From positions 1 to 64,000 of the forward strand of contig JAIBCK010000001.1 in the NCBI GenBank assembly GCA_019694215.1: a stretch of 64,000 bases of DNA. Reading direction: 5' to 3'. Within the stretch, counting starts at the first letter, position 1, and every line of letters starts with the position of its first letter. The notes under the pieces are model-generated. The model ran no database searches. It was not told the DNA's origin and worked only from the letters and a program-made list of their open reading frames with translations. This stretch comes from Thermoflexales bacterium. GTDB lineage: Bacteria > Chloroflexota > Anaerolineae > J036 > Brachytrichaceae. A program made the translations under genes and the position numbers. Below, in pieces: positions 49,846-60,719 of the stretch.

Positions 49846-50568
49846 TCAGCGCACTTCGAAATTGGCGACAAAGGCAGGCTCGTCATCGAGCGAGACGCGC
49901 ACTTCGTAGCGCCCCCGCTCCAACGGACGTTTGCCCTTCCATTCGGCCACGGCGCTGCCGAAACTTTGGGTTGGCAAGGCTTGTTGTGCCGCGTAGACGA
50001 GGTTGCCATCCCGGAACCAGGCGTGGCGCACGGTCGCGCCGCCCGCCTGGCGGTAATCGAAGAAGACGAGGATGGTCGGGGCCTCCGGCGTAAACGTCGT
50101 CGCAACGCCAGTGGGCAGGCCAGCCCGGTCGATGCCCGTGGCGAGCGCATGAAGCGCCAGGCCACGCTTCGCGGCAGCACCGCCTTCGGATGCCATCGCG
50201 CGGGTGGGTGCCGGGGGCGGTGTCGCGGTGGGGAGTGGCGTCGCGCGCGGCAGCGGAGTCGGCGACGCCGTGATGGCGCTGGCGGTGATCGCTCCAGACA
50301 CACTTTCGTTGATCGCCCGGCCGGCGAAACCATCCAGCTTAAAGCCGTCGACGATGAGGACGCCACCCACCAGCGCGGCGGCGACGATGAGCATGGCCCG
50401 ACCCCACAGCGTCAGATGGTGCGCCCGTTCGTGACCCGCCTTACGCTCAAAGTGATAGTGCTCGCTGCGTGCATGGAGGTGGCTCAGGAAAGACGCAACA
50501 AAAAGCAAGCCCGCAAACGCCGCGAGCAGGAGTGCAATGGGCTCGACGAAGTCACGAAGATGGACCAC
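49846..50568 (-). CDS. Membrane-anchored protein with C-terminal beta domain, function unknown
   Basis: 240 residues starting with GTG. Two membrane helices (about 8-28 and 58-75) flank a His/Arg-rich loop. A Pro/Thr-rich spacer (about 95-120) leads to a beta-sandwich-like C-terminal domain (about 150-240) whose wording (LVFFDYRQAGGATVRHAWFRDG, RGRYEVRVSLDD) resembles external sensing or carbohydrate-binding modules. I cannot assign a function. It is divergent from a two-component system gene pair. Confidence 0.65.
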   Translation of the reverse strand: MVHLRDFVEPIALLLAAFAGLLFVASFLSHLHARSEHYHFERKAGHERAHHLTLWGRAMLIVAAALVGGVLIVDGFKLDGFAGRAINESVSGAITASAITASPTPLPRATPLPTATPPPAPTRAMASEGGAAAKRGLALHALATGIDRAGLPTGVATTFTPEAPTILVFFDYRQAGGATVRHAWFRDGNLVYAAQQALPTQSFGSAVAEWKGKRPLERGRYEVRVSLDDEPAFVANFEVR

Positions 50569-50584
50569 CGGAAGGCTGGGGTAG

Positions 50585-50590
50585 ATTATA
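50585..50590. promoter_or_regulatory. Shared -10 region between the beta-domain gene and the kinase gene
   Basis: On the minus strand this is TATAAT, 16 nt from the GTG at 50568. On the plus strand the overlapping TAGATT/TTATAG bases lie just before the kinase GTG at 50595. One AT-rich element may drive both directions. Confidence 0.4.
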
Positions 50591-50594
50591 GGGG

Positions 50595-52031
50595 GTGGGC
50601 TTCACCGACCAACTTCGCCAATTTTTCGCCGCCAACGAGATCGCCGTTCGCTTCCTGCATGGTCAATCCTTCTTCATTCTGGGTCTGGCCATGGCGGTGC
50701 AATGGCGGCAGCGCAGCCGGCTCGAGCTCGCGCGGGCCCTGCCCTGGGTTTCCGCGTTCGGCCTTTGCCAGGCGGTGGCCATCTGGGCCGCGATCTTCCT
50801 CACCGTCAATGCTTCACACTTCTCACAGGCGACCCTGACGACGCTGCATGGCATCGTCGTGTTGCTGCAGCTGGGGGCGATCATCTCGGTGCTGGGCTTT
50901 GGGTTGCGCCTGAACGAGCCCGTCCTGCCAACGACCACCACGGCACTCTTTCCCTCCCTGGTGGGCGGAATCGGCGCGCTGGGCGTAATCGCCCTGCGCT
51001 TTGTCCAACCCGACCCCGACTTTGCGACAGCCGAAGCATTGCTGCGCAACACCGTGCTGGCCCCGTCCGCCCTGCTCGTGGCCTACGGCCTGCGACAACA
51101 AACGCTGCAGTTGGAGAAGCCGCTGCGCACCGAGCGCTTCACGCGCGCCATGCGCGTGGTCGGCATATCGTTTGCCCTGTTCGCGCTGAGCGACGGCGTG
51201 ATCGCGCCGGCCAGCCAAATTCCGTGGGGATCGGTGTTGAACGAGACGCTGATCGGGGTGCCGATCATCGCCGCGCGCACCGCGATCGCCGCCACGATGG
51301 CGATCTCCTTCTTCATTGCGCTGGACGTTTTTGGCCTGGATGCGGACCGGGTCGCGCAGGCGCTCCGGCAGGCACAGGCGCTTGGGGCGGAGCGCGAGCG
51401 CATCGGACGCGAGCTGCACGACGGCACGATCCAGTCGGTGTATGCGTTTGGGCTGATGCTCGACGATGCGCAGCACGCGCTGCAACAGGTGCGTACCGGT
51501 GAGCCCGAGGTCGCTGAAGCGGGCCTGATCCGTGCCGAACGCCGGATCGGCGACGCCATGGACGGGATGAGCCAGACCATCGCCGACATCCGCCGCTACA
51601 TCTACGACCTGCGCGAGGGCCACGGCAATGAGGACCTTGCGCGCGGGCTGATCGACATCATCGCCGAGTTCCGCATGCGCACGGGATTGGAGGTCACCTG
51701 GCGCGTGGTCGGTCGGCCGGGGCCTTCCTTCAGCGCCGCGCAACGCCATCACGTCTATCAGATCACACGCGAGGCCCTGAGCAACATCGCGCGGCATGCC
51801 CGCGCCAGCGAGATCTCCGTCACGCTGGAGTACGCCTCCGAGTCGAGCGCGCGGACACGCGTGGTGATTCATGACAACGGCGTCGGGCTGACAGACGCCG
51901 TGCGGCGCTCCGGCAGTGGCCTGCGCAACATGCGTGAGCGTGCCCGCATCCTGGAAGGGGCGCTCGAGGTGACCGGCAATGGCGAGGGTGGCACAACGGT
52001 CGCCCTCAGCTTCGAAGGATCGGAAACATGA
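50595..52031 (+). CDS. Membrane sensor histidine kinase, NarL-type partner
   Basis: 478 residues from a GTG. Six to seven hydrophobic helices (about 25-245) form an integral sensor with no large external loop. The HisKA_3 dimerisation box is RELHDGTIQ with His275. The HATPase part has REALSNIARHARA, HDNGVGL and GSGLRNMRERA. It would sense a membrane-related signal and phosphorylate the response regulator encoded 4 nt overlapping downstream. The input is unknown. Confidence 0.88.
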   Translation: MGFTDQLRQFFAANEIAVRFLHGQSFFILGLAMAVQWRQRSRLELARALPWVSAFGLCQAVAIWAAIFLTVNASHFSQATLTTLHGIVVLLQLGAIISVLGFGLRLNEPVLPTTTTALFPSLVGGIGALGVIALRFVQPDPDFATAEALLRNTVLAPSALLVAYGLRQQTLQLEKPLRTERFTRAMRVVGISFALFALSDGVIAPASQIPWGSVLNETLIGVPIIAARTAIAATMAISFFIALDVFGLDADRVAQALRQAQALGAERERIGRELHDGTIQSVYAFGLMLDDAQHALQQVRTGEPEVAEAGLIRAERRIGDAMDGMSQTIADIRRYIYDLREGHGNEDLARGLIDIIAEFRMRTGLEVTWRVVGRPGPSFSAAQRHHVYQITREALSNIARHARASEISVTLEYASESSARTRVVIHDNGVGLTDAVRRSGSGLRNMRERARILEGALEVTGNGEGGTTVALSFEGSET

Positions 52032-52681
52032 ACCGGACCCGCATCATCATCGTCGACGATCACGAGGTCGTTCGGATCGGCCTGCGCACGCTGCTGGCCC
52101 GTCAGCCCGATCTGGAAGTCATCGCAGAGGCCAGCCACGGCCAGGAGGCCGTCCAGCGGGTGCTGCAGCTCCGGCCTGACATCGTCGTGATGGATGTGCG
52201 CCTGATGGGCATGACCGGCATCGAGGCCTGCCGCGAGATCACCACGGCGGCGCCAGGCGTCAAGGTCATCATGTTGACCTCGTATGGCGACGACGCGGTG
52301 TTGTATGACTCGATCGCCGCCGGTGCCAGTGGTTTTGTTCTCAAGCAGTTGGGCAGCGACGATCTGGTCAAGCACATTCGCACGGTCGCCAGCGGGGGTA
52401 GCGCGCTCGATCCGGCCTCCACGACCAAGGTCTTCCAGAAGATGCGCGCCCAGGCCCGCCAGCGCGCAGAGGGCGCGTTTGCCGAGCTGAGCGATCAGGA
52501 GGTTCGCGTTCTCGCCAAGCTGGCCGAAGGGCGCACCAACCGCGAGATTGCCGACGCCCTCTCACTCGGCGAGGGCACCGTGCGCAACTACGTCAGCGCC
52601 ATCTTCGTCAAGCTGCGCGTGAACAATCGCGCCGAGGCGGCGGCCTACGCCACCGCGCACGGGATCAAGGAGTTCGTGTAG
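52028..52681 (+). CDS. NarL/FixJ-family response regulator
   Basis: 217 residues. Receiver domain with the acidic pair at 10-11 (VDDHEVV), phosphoacceptor Asp56 (VVMDVRL), Thr in LTSYG and Lys near 107 (FVLKQL). The LuxR-type HTH at about 155-210 reads LSDQEVRVLAKLAEGRTNREIADAL. It is the cognate partner of the overlapping kinase. Target genes are not evident. Confidence 0.92.
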   Translation: MNRTRIIIVDDHEVVRIGLRTLLARQPDLEVIAEASHGQEAVQRVLQLRPDIVVMDVRLMGMTGIEACREITTAAPGVKVIMLTSYGDDAVLYDSIAAGASGFVLKQLGSDDLVKHIRTVASGGSALDPASTTKVFQKMRAQARQRAEGAFAELSDQEVRVLAKLAEGRTNREIADALSLGEGTVRNYVSAIFVKLRVNNRAEAAAYATAHGIKEFV

Positions 52682-52695
52682 GGGCAGTCGCGCGC

Positions 52696-55371
52696 CTAGC
52701 GTTTGATCTCCACCGTCGCCACCGCTTCAAGCGTGCGCGCGTCGTACCAGACCACTTCGAGCGTGTGCGGGTCGGTCGGCGTGAGGGGAAAGTTCATCGT
52801 CACGTCACAGATGCCATCGTAGATGGCGGCCCCCTTCGGCCAGCTCCACAGCGGCGCGAGGCCCTGCATCGGCTCCTGATCACCCTGCGCGACGAGGCGA
52901 CCGTCGCTGCCGCGCACCCGCAGGCTGTACTTCAGCGAATACGGCGCGTCCGGGCCGCCGGCTGGCAGGCGCCAAATGGCCGAGAAGCACACCTTGCCCG
53001 GCGCCGCGATTGCCCAATCCAGGCGCAGCAGCTCGATGGGCAGCACAGGCGCGAAGCTGCGCAGGGCGATCGTCGTGTCGGGTGCCGCAGGCGCGAGAAC
53101 TTGCGGTCCCAGGAAGGCAAACTGCCGGTCGCCCACGATGACACGAAAGAGTGACGGGCCGACCGGCATCTCACGCGGCAGGACAACCTCGATGTTGCGT
53201 CCGGTGATGGGTGTCTCGATGGCCGCATGGCGCCGCGCGAGCGCAAGCAAGGGCGAACCGGGCAGGCCTTGCGACGGGGCCAGCACCTGCAAGGTGGCGC
53301 CTGGCGGGATGCGGCCCTCCGCCCAACGGAAGGAAACTGCCACCTCTTCGCCCGGCCGGGCGCTCGGGGGATTCACATCGACGGCCTGCAGCTGATACGC
53401 CGCGCCGTCGACAAGCAGGCTGATCGGCCCCTGGTGGGGGAATGGTTGCGTGGCAAAGTCGACGAAGCGGGCTTCGCCCCGGGCGACGGGTCGCAGGCTC
53501 GACACCAGCGCCGCAATCAGGACGATGCAGACAGCCCACGCCAGCCCGCGCGTCAAGCGCTGCCGCATCCTCGCCCACGCCCGGCTGACGGAGCCATGGC
53601 CCCAAACCCAAAGCAGCAGGAACAACACGACCGCAAGCGCCGAGAGGGGTTCCGCAACCGCAGTGGCCGGCGTCCGACCCAGCGACACGGCCACGGTCCA
53701 ACGCCCGGCAGGCAGCGACACGGCCGCCCAGCCCAGACGCGGCGCGGGGCTGATCGCAAGGTCAGAGGGGGTGCCGCCCGCTGCCGGAACAACGCTCGCT
53801 TTCAACCCTTGCCAGTACAGGATCGGAAACGCAAGAGTCGCCCCACCCTCACCCGTCTCCACCGTCCACGCCGCGAGCACGCCTGGTGCTGCCGCCGGGT
53901 CGGCCGCCACGAGCGCGCCGTGCATGACGAGGGGGCGGGTCAGCCCGGTCAGCACCGGTCCGGTCCGCGGCTGCGGAAACGCCGTGGCCGGAAGATATTC
54001 ACCGCGGATGGTCGTACCGACGATGCCGCTCACCCACTCAAAGGACTGGATCTCCTGTGCGATCGAGCCCGCATTGGGTACCGCTTTGCGTTCGTTGGGC
54101 AGGCCGCTCAGCATGCAGGCGCCGAGGGCGATCGCGGTGATCAGCACGGCCAGGCGCTGATCGTCGGGCCGCAGTCGCGCGCCGAGAAAACCCGTCAGCA
54201 CCGCCCCCCACAGCGTTTGGATCGAGAGCAACCGCCACGGGAACTGGGCCAGCGCAAGCGGTGGGATCGCCTTCCACACCGCCTCAGAGGCCGGCGTGAT
54301 CAGAAAGGTCGCCAGCGCAAGCCCGAGCAGGGTCAGCACAACGAAGGCCGCCGAGGTGCGTCCGCGCCGGACGGACCCCATCGCCACAAAGGTCCCGACG
54401 CCGATGCCGAGGACCTGCGCCAGCCCCATCTTGAACGGATTGCGGAAATCATCGACGGCGTAGTCAAAGCGCAGCCCCCCCTGCACGAGGTCGGCCCCGC
54501 GGAAGTGCTGGGCGTAGTTGAAGTAGCCGGAGGTCTGATCCCCCAGTTGTGCGGCGGCGGACTCGCTGAGGGCCGGGTACCAGAACCAGGCGCTCAGCGC
54601 CGCCGCGAGCAGGACCGCCAGCAGGGTGACCGCACAACGCACGCCGATCTCCCGCCAGGACAGTCGCGCGCGGTGGGCTTCGACCAGCATCAGCCCAAGA
54701 TACAGCGCGCAGAACGGCGCGAAGAGCATGGCCGATACGTTGTGCGTCAGGACCAGCCCGGCGACCGCGGCGCTCAGGCCCAACCCGAAGCCGCTCTCGC
54801 GCCGCCACACCCGATCGATGCCGAGCAGGATGAGCGGGAAGAAGATGAAGGCGTAGAACTCCGAGAGCGAATCGCCGCGAACGTAGACGTTGACGAGGTG
54901 AAAGGGCGCGAGCTGATACGCGATGGCCGCCACGACCGCTGCCGAGCCGGGCAGGCGCGGACGCAACCACGCGCGCATGGCAAGGCCGGCCAGCACCATG
55001 CCGAGCGCCTGCGTCACGGCGATGGCGTCGATGAGGTTGATCCCGATCAGATTCAGCAGGGCTGCGCCGTAGTATGGCAGCGAGGCGTAGTAGTGATAGA
55101 AGGGGTAGCCCAGGCCATACGCCCCATCGGCCATCCAGCGGGCCGGGAGTGCCCCGCTGCGGATCTGGCCCATCAACTCATACACGCGCTCGAGCAGAAA
55201 GGCGCTGTCGCCGCCGGCCCGCGTGCTGAGCATGCCGCCGCCGTTCCACAGCCCGGCCGAAGCGGCCAGTCCAACGGCCACGATGATCCACGCGCCAGCG
55301 GAGCGCGCAAACGCCCCGGCGGCATTCTGGGATCGTGACAGGCGGGCATCGACGAGCGCGGAAGCGGACAT
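52696..55371 (-). CDS. Large polytopic membrane protein, glycosyltransferase-like (PTPS-related type)
   Basis: 891 residues. About ten membrane helices between 28 and 440, one or two more near 600-650, and beta-rich external modules in the C-terminal third. The first external loop has GGDSAFLLERV, YGLGYPFYHYYASLPYY, a pattern of membrane proteins annotated as 6-pyruvoyl-tetrahydropterin-synthase-related and thought to be GT-C-like transferases. The acceptor is unknown. It diverges from murI with an almost symmetric -10 element between the starts. Confidence 0.72.
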   Translation of the reverse strand: MSASALVDARLSRSQNAAGAFARSAGAWIIVAVGLAASAGLWNGGGMLSTRAGGDSAFLLERVYELMGQIRSGALPARWMADGAYGLGYPFYHYYASLPYYGAALLNLIGINLIDAIAVTQALGMVLAGLAMRAWLRPRLPGSAAVVAAIAYQLAPFHLVNVYVRGDSLSEFYAFIFFPLILLGIDRVWRRESGFGLGLSAAVAGLVLTHNVSAMLFAPFCALYLGLMLVEAHRARLSWREIGVRCAVTLLAVLLAAALSAWFWYPALSESAAAQLGDQTSGYFNYAQHFRGADLVQGGLRFDYAVDDFRNPFKMGLAQVLGIGVGTFVAMGSVRRGRTSAAFVVLTLLGLALATFLITPASEAVWKAIPPLALAQFPWRLLSIQTLWGAVLTGFLGARLRPDDQRLAVLITAIALGACMLSGLPNERKAVPNAGSIAQEIQSFEWVSGIVGTTIRGEYLPATAFPQPRTGPVLTGLTRPLVMHGALVAADPAAAPGVLAAWTVETGEGGATLAFPILYWQGLKASVVPAAGGTPSDLAISPAPRLGWAAVSLPAGRWTVAVSLGRTPATAVAEPLSALAVVLFLLLWVWGHGSVSRAWARMRQRLTRGLAWAVCIVLIAALVSSLRPVARGEARFVDFATQPFPHQGPISLLVDGAAYQLQAVDVNPPSARPGEEVAVSFRWAEGRIPPGATLQVLAPSQGLPGSPLLALARRHAAIETPITGRNIEVVLPREMPVGPSLFRVIVGDRQFAFLGPQVLAPAAPDTTIALRSFAPVLPIELLRLDWAIAAPGKVCFSAIWRLPAGGPDAPYSLKYSLRVRGSDGRLVAQGDQEPMQGLAPLWSWPKGAAIYDGICDVTMNFPLTPTDPHTLEVVWYDARTLEAVATVEIKR

Positions 55372-55376
55372 GTCAG

Positions 55377-55383
55377 GATAATG
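55377..55383. promoter_or_regulatory. Symmetric -10 element between divergent genes
   Basis: On the plus strand GATAAT (55377-55382) lies 11 nt from the murI ATG. On the minus strand CATTAT (55383-55378) lies 6 nt from the ATG at 55371. The two hexamers overlap in five bases, so one unwound bubble could serve both genes. Confidence 0.45.
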
Positions 55384-55393
55384 CTACCGCACG

Positions 55394-56200
55394 ATGATCG
55401 GCCTCTTTGACTCCGGCCTGGGCGGACTCTCGGTCTGGCGCGCCCTCAAGGCGGCGCATCCCGAGGCGTCGACGCTGTATCTCGGCGATCAAGGCCACGC
55501 GCCGTATGGCCCGCAGCCCCTCGAGCGGGTGCGGGCGCTGACACTGGTCGCGCTCGAGGCGCTGCGCGACGCTGGTGCCACGGCCCTCGTCATCGCCTGC
55601 AACACGGCAACGGCGGCGGCCGCGGACGCTGCCCGCGCGCGCTGGCCGAATACCCCCATCGTCGGCATCGAGCCGGCGCTCAAGCCCGCCGCCGCGCACA
55701 CCCGCACTGGCGTGATCGCCGCGCTGGCCACGCAGGCGTCCTTCGACAGCCCGCGCTTTGCGCTGCTGGCGGAGCGATATGCCAGCGGGGTGCGCCTCCT
55801 CACCCGCGCCTGCCCGGAATGGGTGGCGCTGGTGGAGGCCGGGGACGTAGACGGATCCGCGGCGACCCGCGCCGTTGATGCCGCGGTTGGTCCGCTGCTC
55901 GCGGCCGGGGCCGATCACCTTGTGCTGGGGTGCACCCATTTCCCCTTCCTATCGGACCAGATCGAGGCCGTCGTGGCGACGCAATTCGCACAACGTCCCA
56001 TCACCATCCTCGATCCCGCCCCGGCCGTCATACGCCAGCTGCACCGCGTGGCTGGCGGGTCGCTGACCGGCTGCAGAGCGGCCACGGACCGCTTCATGAC
56101 GACGGGTGACCCGGTGCGATTCGCGCGCACAGCAGCGCGGCTGCTCGATCGCCCCCCCGGAACGTTGCGCGTCGACGGCATCGCCCTCGACATCCCCTGA
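55394..56200 (+). CDS. murI: Glutamate racemase
   Basis: 268 residues. The start FDSGLGGLSV with Asp6, catalytic Cys69 in IACNTAT and the second catalytic Cys in LGCTHFPFL (about 179), plus the YGP loop, are all present. It converts L- to D-glutamate for peptidoglycan. No Shine-Dalgarno; a GATAAT box precedes the ATG by 11 nt. Confidence 0.95.
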   Translation: MIGLFDSGLGGLSVWRALKAAHPEASTLYLGDQGHAPYGPQPLERVRALTLVALEALRDAGATALVIACNTATAAAADAARARWPNTPIVGIEPALKPAAAHTRTGVIAALATQASFDSPRFALLAERYASGVRLLTRACPEWVALVEAGDVDGSAATRAVDAAVGPLLAAGADHLVLGCTHFPFLSDQIEAVVATQFAQRPITILDPAPAVIRQLHRVAGGSLTGCRAATDRFMTTGDPVRFARTAARLLDRPPGTLRVDGIALDIP

Positions 56201-56215
56201 ACACGGGATGCCGCT

Positions 56216-56247
56216 CTAACGGGACACATACACGTTAGGGCGATAAT
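56216..56247 (+). promoter_or_regulatory. Inverted repeat and -10 box upstream of lon
   Basis: CTAACG (56216-56221) and CGTTAG (56233-56238) form an inverted repeat with an 11-nt spacer in the position of the -35 region, followed by GATAAT (56242-56247), which is 10 nt before the ATG at 56258. The repeat could be an operator; it matches neither CIRCE nor HAIR. Confidence 0.4.
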
Positions 56248-56257
56248 GTTCGCTTCC

Positions 56258-58756
<2,499 letters not shown>

Positions 58757-58760
58757 ACGC

Positions 58761-58804
58761 GCGGACCGCCCGTGGCGGTCCGCCGACCGTGGCGGTCCGC
58801 CGAC
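58761..58804. repeat. Inverted and direct repeat after lon
   Basis: GCGGACCGCC (58761-58770) and GGCGGTCCGC (58774-58783) form a perfect 10-bp hairpin with a 3-nt loop. The 17-nt unit beginning CGTGGCGGTCC occurs twice in tandem (58771-58787 and 58788-58804). It may act as a lon terminator, although no T-tract follows. Confidence 0.75.
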
Positions 58805-58922
58805 CGGCGACGGACGACAGAAGACGGAAGCAGGTACGCACGTTTGCGAATTGGCGGGCGCGGGTTCAGCGAAACGCAGGGTCACATCGAGTGCCGCCAA
58901 GGCGCAATTAAATCCGCTAGAG

Positions 58923-59024
58923 CCGGCTTCCGTCGTCGGTCTTCCGTCGCCGGCTTCCGTCGTCGGTCTTCCGTCGCCGGTCTTCCGTCCCCGGTCTCAT
59001 GTCCCCGGGCTTCCGTCCGCGGTC
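58923..59024. repeat. Tandem repeats of a CTTCCGTC-containing unit
   Basis: A 27-nt unit, itself two similar 13-14 nt halves, occurs twice perfectly (58923-58949, 58950-58976), followed by about three diverged half-units. An approximate inverted copy lies at 58803-58831, so a long imperfect hairpin can form. The repeats run into the 3-prime end of the gene at 58997. The rest of the 58757-58996 gap shows no gene. Confidence 0.8.
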
Positions 59025-59413
59025 GGCCTCAACGTATTCCGCGCCGCCTGAATCAACCAGTAGGCGATCAACATGCGGCTGAGCAGCCAGGAGCTCGAGA
59101 ACGAGCCCGCCCCGACAGCGCCACCAAAATTGAGCACGGCCTCGATCACAAACACGGCGGCCCCGATGGCGGCCGTGATTTTCACGCCACGCCGGGCCAG
59201 CAGGCCCAGCGCGAGGTAGATCAGCCCGACCACGATCGTGTGCGTGCCCGCGCCCTGGTCGATGGCAAAGTCCCAGCCCACGACCGCGGCGAGCACGCCG
59301 AAGGCAAGGTTGAGCCCTGCCAGCGCCAGCATGAAGAGGCTGGCTTCACGGAGTGCGGCGGCCGGCGTGGGAGGCGGGACGGGCGTCCCGCCACTGTTGC
59401 GAAAAAAGCGCAT
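58997..59413 (-). CDS. Small four-helix membrane protein
   Basis: 138 residues from the ATG at 59413, next to the tRNA. Four hydrophobic segments (about 25-45, 55-75, 80-100, 105-122) resemble DUF4383-type proteins. Function unknown. The last dozen codons (TLRPTADGSPGT) are read from the tandem-repeat array, so the repeat appears to have invaded or replaced the original C terminus. Confidence 0.65.
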   Translation of the reverse strand: MRFFRNSGGTPVPPPTPAAALREASLFMLALAGLNLAFGVLAAVVGWDFAIDQGAGTHTIVVGLIYLALGLLARRGVKITAAIGAAVFVIEAVLNFGGAVGAGSFSSSWLLSRMLIAYWLIQAARNTLRPTADGSPGT

Positions 59414-59416
59414 GAG

Positions 59417-59488
59417 CTGGGGCGGCTGGATTCGAACCAACGAATGGCGGATCCAAAGTCCGCTGCCTTACCACTTGGCGACGCCCCA
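59417..59488 (-). tRNA. tRNA-Gln (UUG)
   Basis: A 72-nt cloverleaf on the minus strand. The acceptor stem TGGGGCG/CGCCCCA includes the T1-A72 pair, the discriminator is G73, the anticodon loop CTTTGGA gives TTG, and the T-loop is TTCGAAT. T1-A72 and G73 are known glutamine identity elements. CCA is not encoded. Confidence 0.95.
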
Positions 59489-59516
59489 CTGGCGGGCGCT
59501 ATTCTACTTGAGCGAC

Positions 59517-60668
59517 CTACACGCGCTCGCGCGGATCGAACAACCGGGCATGTTCATCCAACGCAAAGCGATCGGTCATCCCGGCGATGTAGTAGCACAC
59601 CGCGCGCGACCGGGGCAGGCCCTTGTATTTCTGCTGCGCGCTGAGCGGCATCATTTCCGGCTCATCCATGAAGGCGGCGAACAGATCCCGCAGCACGCGC
59701 CCTGCCTTGCTGTGCATGCGCAGCACGCGCGGATGGCGGTACATTTTCTTGTAGAGGAAGGACTTGAGCTGGGCGTTCATCTGCTTGCCTTCCTCGGAAA
59801 ACGCGATGACGTTCTGCGGCTGGCGGCGGACGTCATCGACCGAGCGCACGCGCGACTCGGTCAGGTTACGCGTCGACTGATCCACCAGGTCGGTAACCAT
59901 GGTGGCGATGAGTTTGCGAATGACGCGGTGGCGGACCATCTCCTCGAACGGCGTGCCGGGCGCGATGCCGGCAGCCTCAGCCGCGCGACGCGGCCAGGCC
60001 TGTGCCGCAACCTCATCCCAGACCAGCAGGCCGGCGCGCAGGCCGTCGTCGGTGTCATGCGCGTTGTAGGCCAGCTCATCGGCATAGCAGGCGATCTGCG
60101 ACTCGACCGACCCCCGCAGGCCGGTCTCGTAGTCGTGCTCGGCGACGACGTCGTAATCGGTCTCGTGCTTGACGATGCCCTCGCGCATCTCGTAGGTCAG
60201 GTTCAGGCCCGGGAACTCGGGGTAGCGGCTCTCCAGCTCCGTGACGACGCGAAAGCTGTGTTGGTTGTGGTTGAAGCCGCCCTCCGACGCCATTAGCTCG
60301 TTGAGCGTCATCTCACCCGAGTGGCCAAAGGGAGGATGGCCCAGGTCGTGTGCGAGGCAGATGCCTTCGACCAGGTCCTCATTCACACCCAACGCGCGCG
60401 CGATGGTGCGGCCGATCTGCGCCACCTCGAGGGTGTGCGTGATGCGCGTGCGGTAGTAGTCGCCCTCGGTGACGACGAAGACCTGCGTCTTGCCCTGCAG
60501 CCGGCGCCAGGCCGTGGTGTGCAATATGCGCTCGCGATCGCGCTGGAAGGCCGTGCGATACGGCGTTTCGGGGTCTAGGAAGGCGCGGCCGCGGGTGTTG
60601 GCGCTGAGGCAGGCATACGGGGCGAGGGAAAGTGCCTCGATGCGTTCAAGCTCTTGACGGGTTCTCAT
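59517..60668 (-). CDS. dgt: dGTPase-like HD-domain nucleotide triphosphohydrolase
   Basis: 383 residues. HD metal-site motifs: [27 protein letters not shown], and a later Asp in [12 protein letters not shown]. It matches the deoxyguanosinetriphosphate triphosphohydrolase family, which removes triphosphate from dNTPs to balance pools. The size fits the shorter Dgt/SAMHD-like form. It diverges from uvrB, with TAAAAT 6 nt before the ATG. Confidence 0.92.
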   Translation of the reverse strand: MRTRQELERIEALSLAPYACLSANTRGRAFLDPETPYRTAFQRDRERILHTTAWRRLQGKTQVFVVTEGDYYRTRITHTLEVAQIGRTIARALGVNEDLVEGICLAHDLGHPPFGHSGEMTLNELMASEGGFNHNQHSFRVVTELESRYPEFPGLNLTYEMREGIVKHETDYDVVAEHDYETGLRGSVESQIACYADELAYNAHDTDDGLRAGLLVWDEVAAQAWPRRAAEAAGIAPGTPFEEMVRHRVIRKLIATMVTDLVDQSTRNLTESRVRSVDDVRRQPQNVIAFSEEGKQMNAQLKSFLYKKMYRHPRVLRMHSKAGRVLRDLFAAFMDEPEMMPLSAQQKYKGLPRSRAVCYYIAGMTDRFALDEHARLFDPRERV

Positions 60669-60674
60669 GCCGGC

Positions 60675-60713
60675 ATTTTAAGGCCACGTATTTCCGAACA
60701 TCCGTTCTATAAT
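60675..60713. promoter_or_regulatory. Divergent leaderless promoters, dgt and uvrB
   Basis: TAAAAT on the minus strand (60680-60675) and TATAAT on the plus strand (60708-60713) each lie exactly 6 nt before their start codons (60668 and 60720). No LexA-like box was recognised between them. Confidence 0.55.
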
Positions 60714-60719
60714 CGCCGA

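Noticed and set aside
47372-49909. An 845-codon open frame antisense to the DinG-type gene
   Set aside because: GC-rich codon bias creates long antisense frames. The translation is low-complexity, shows no domain, and the opposite strand carries a clear helicase with all motifs.
53227-55338. A 703-codon plus-strand frame inside the large membrane protein gene
   Set aside because: Arg/Gly/Gln-rich shadow translation with no domains; the minus strand encodes a coherent polytopic protein.
58801-59030. CRISPR array
   Set aside because: Repeat units are contiguous and diverging, with no unique spacers and no cas genes nearby.
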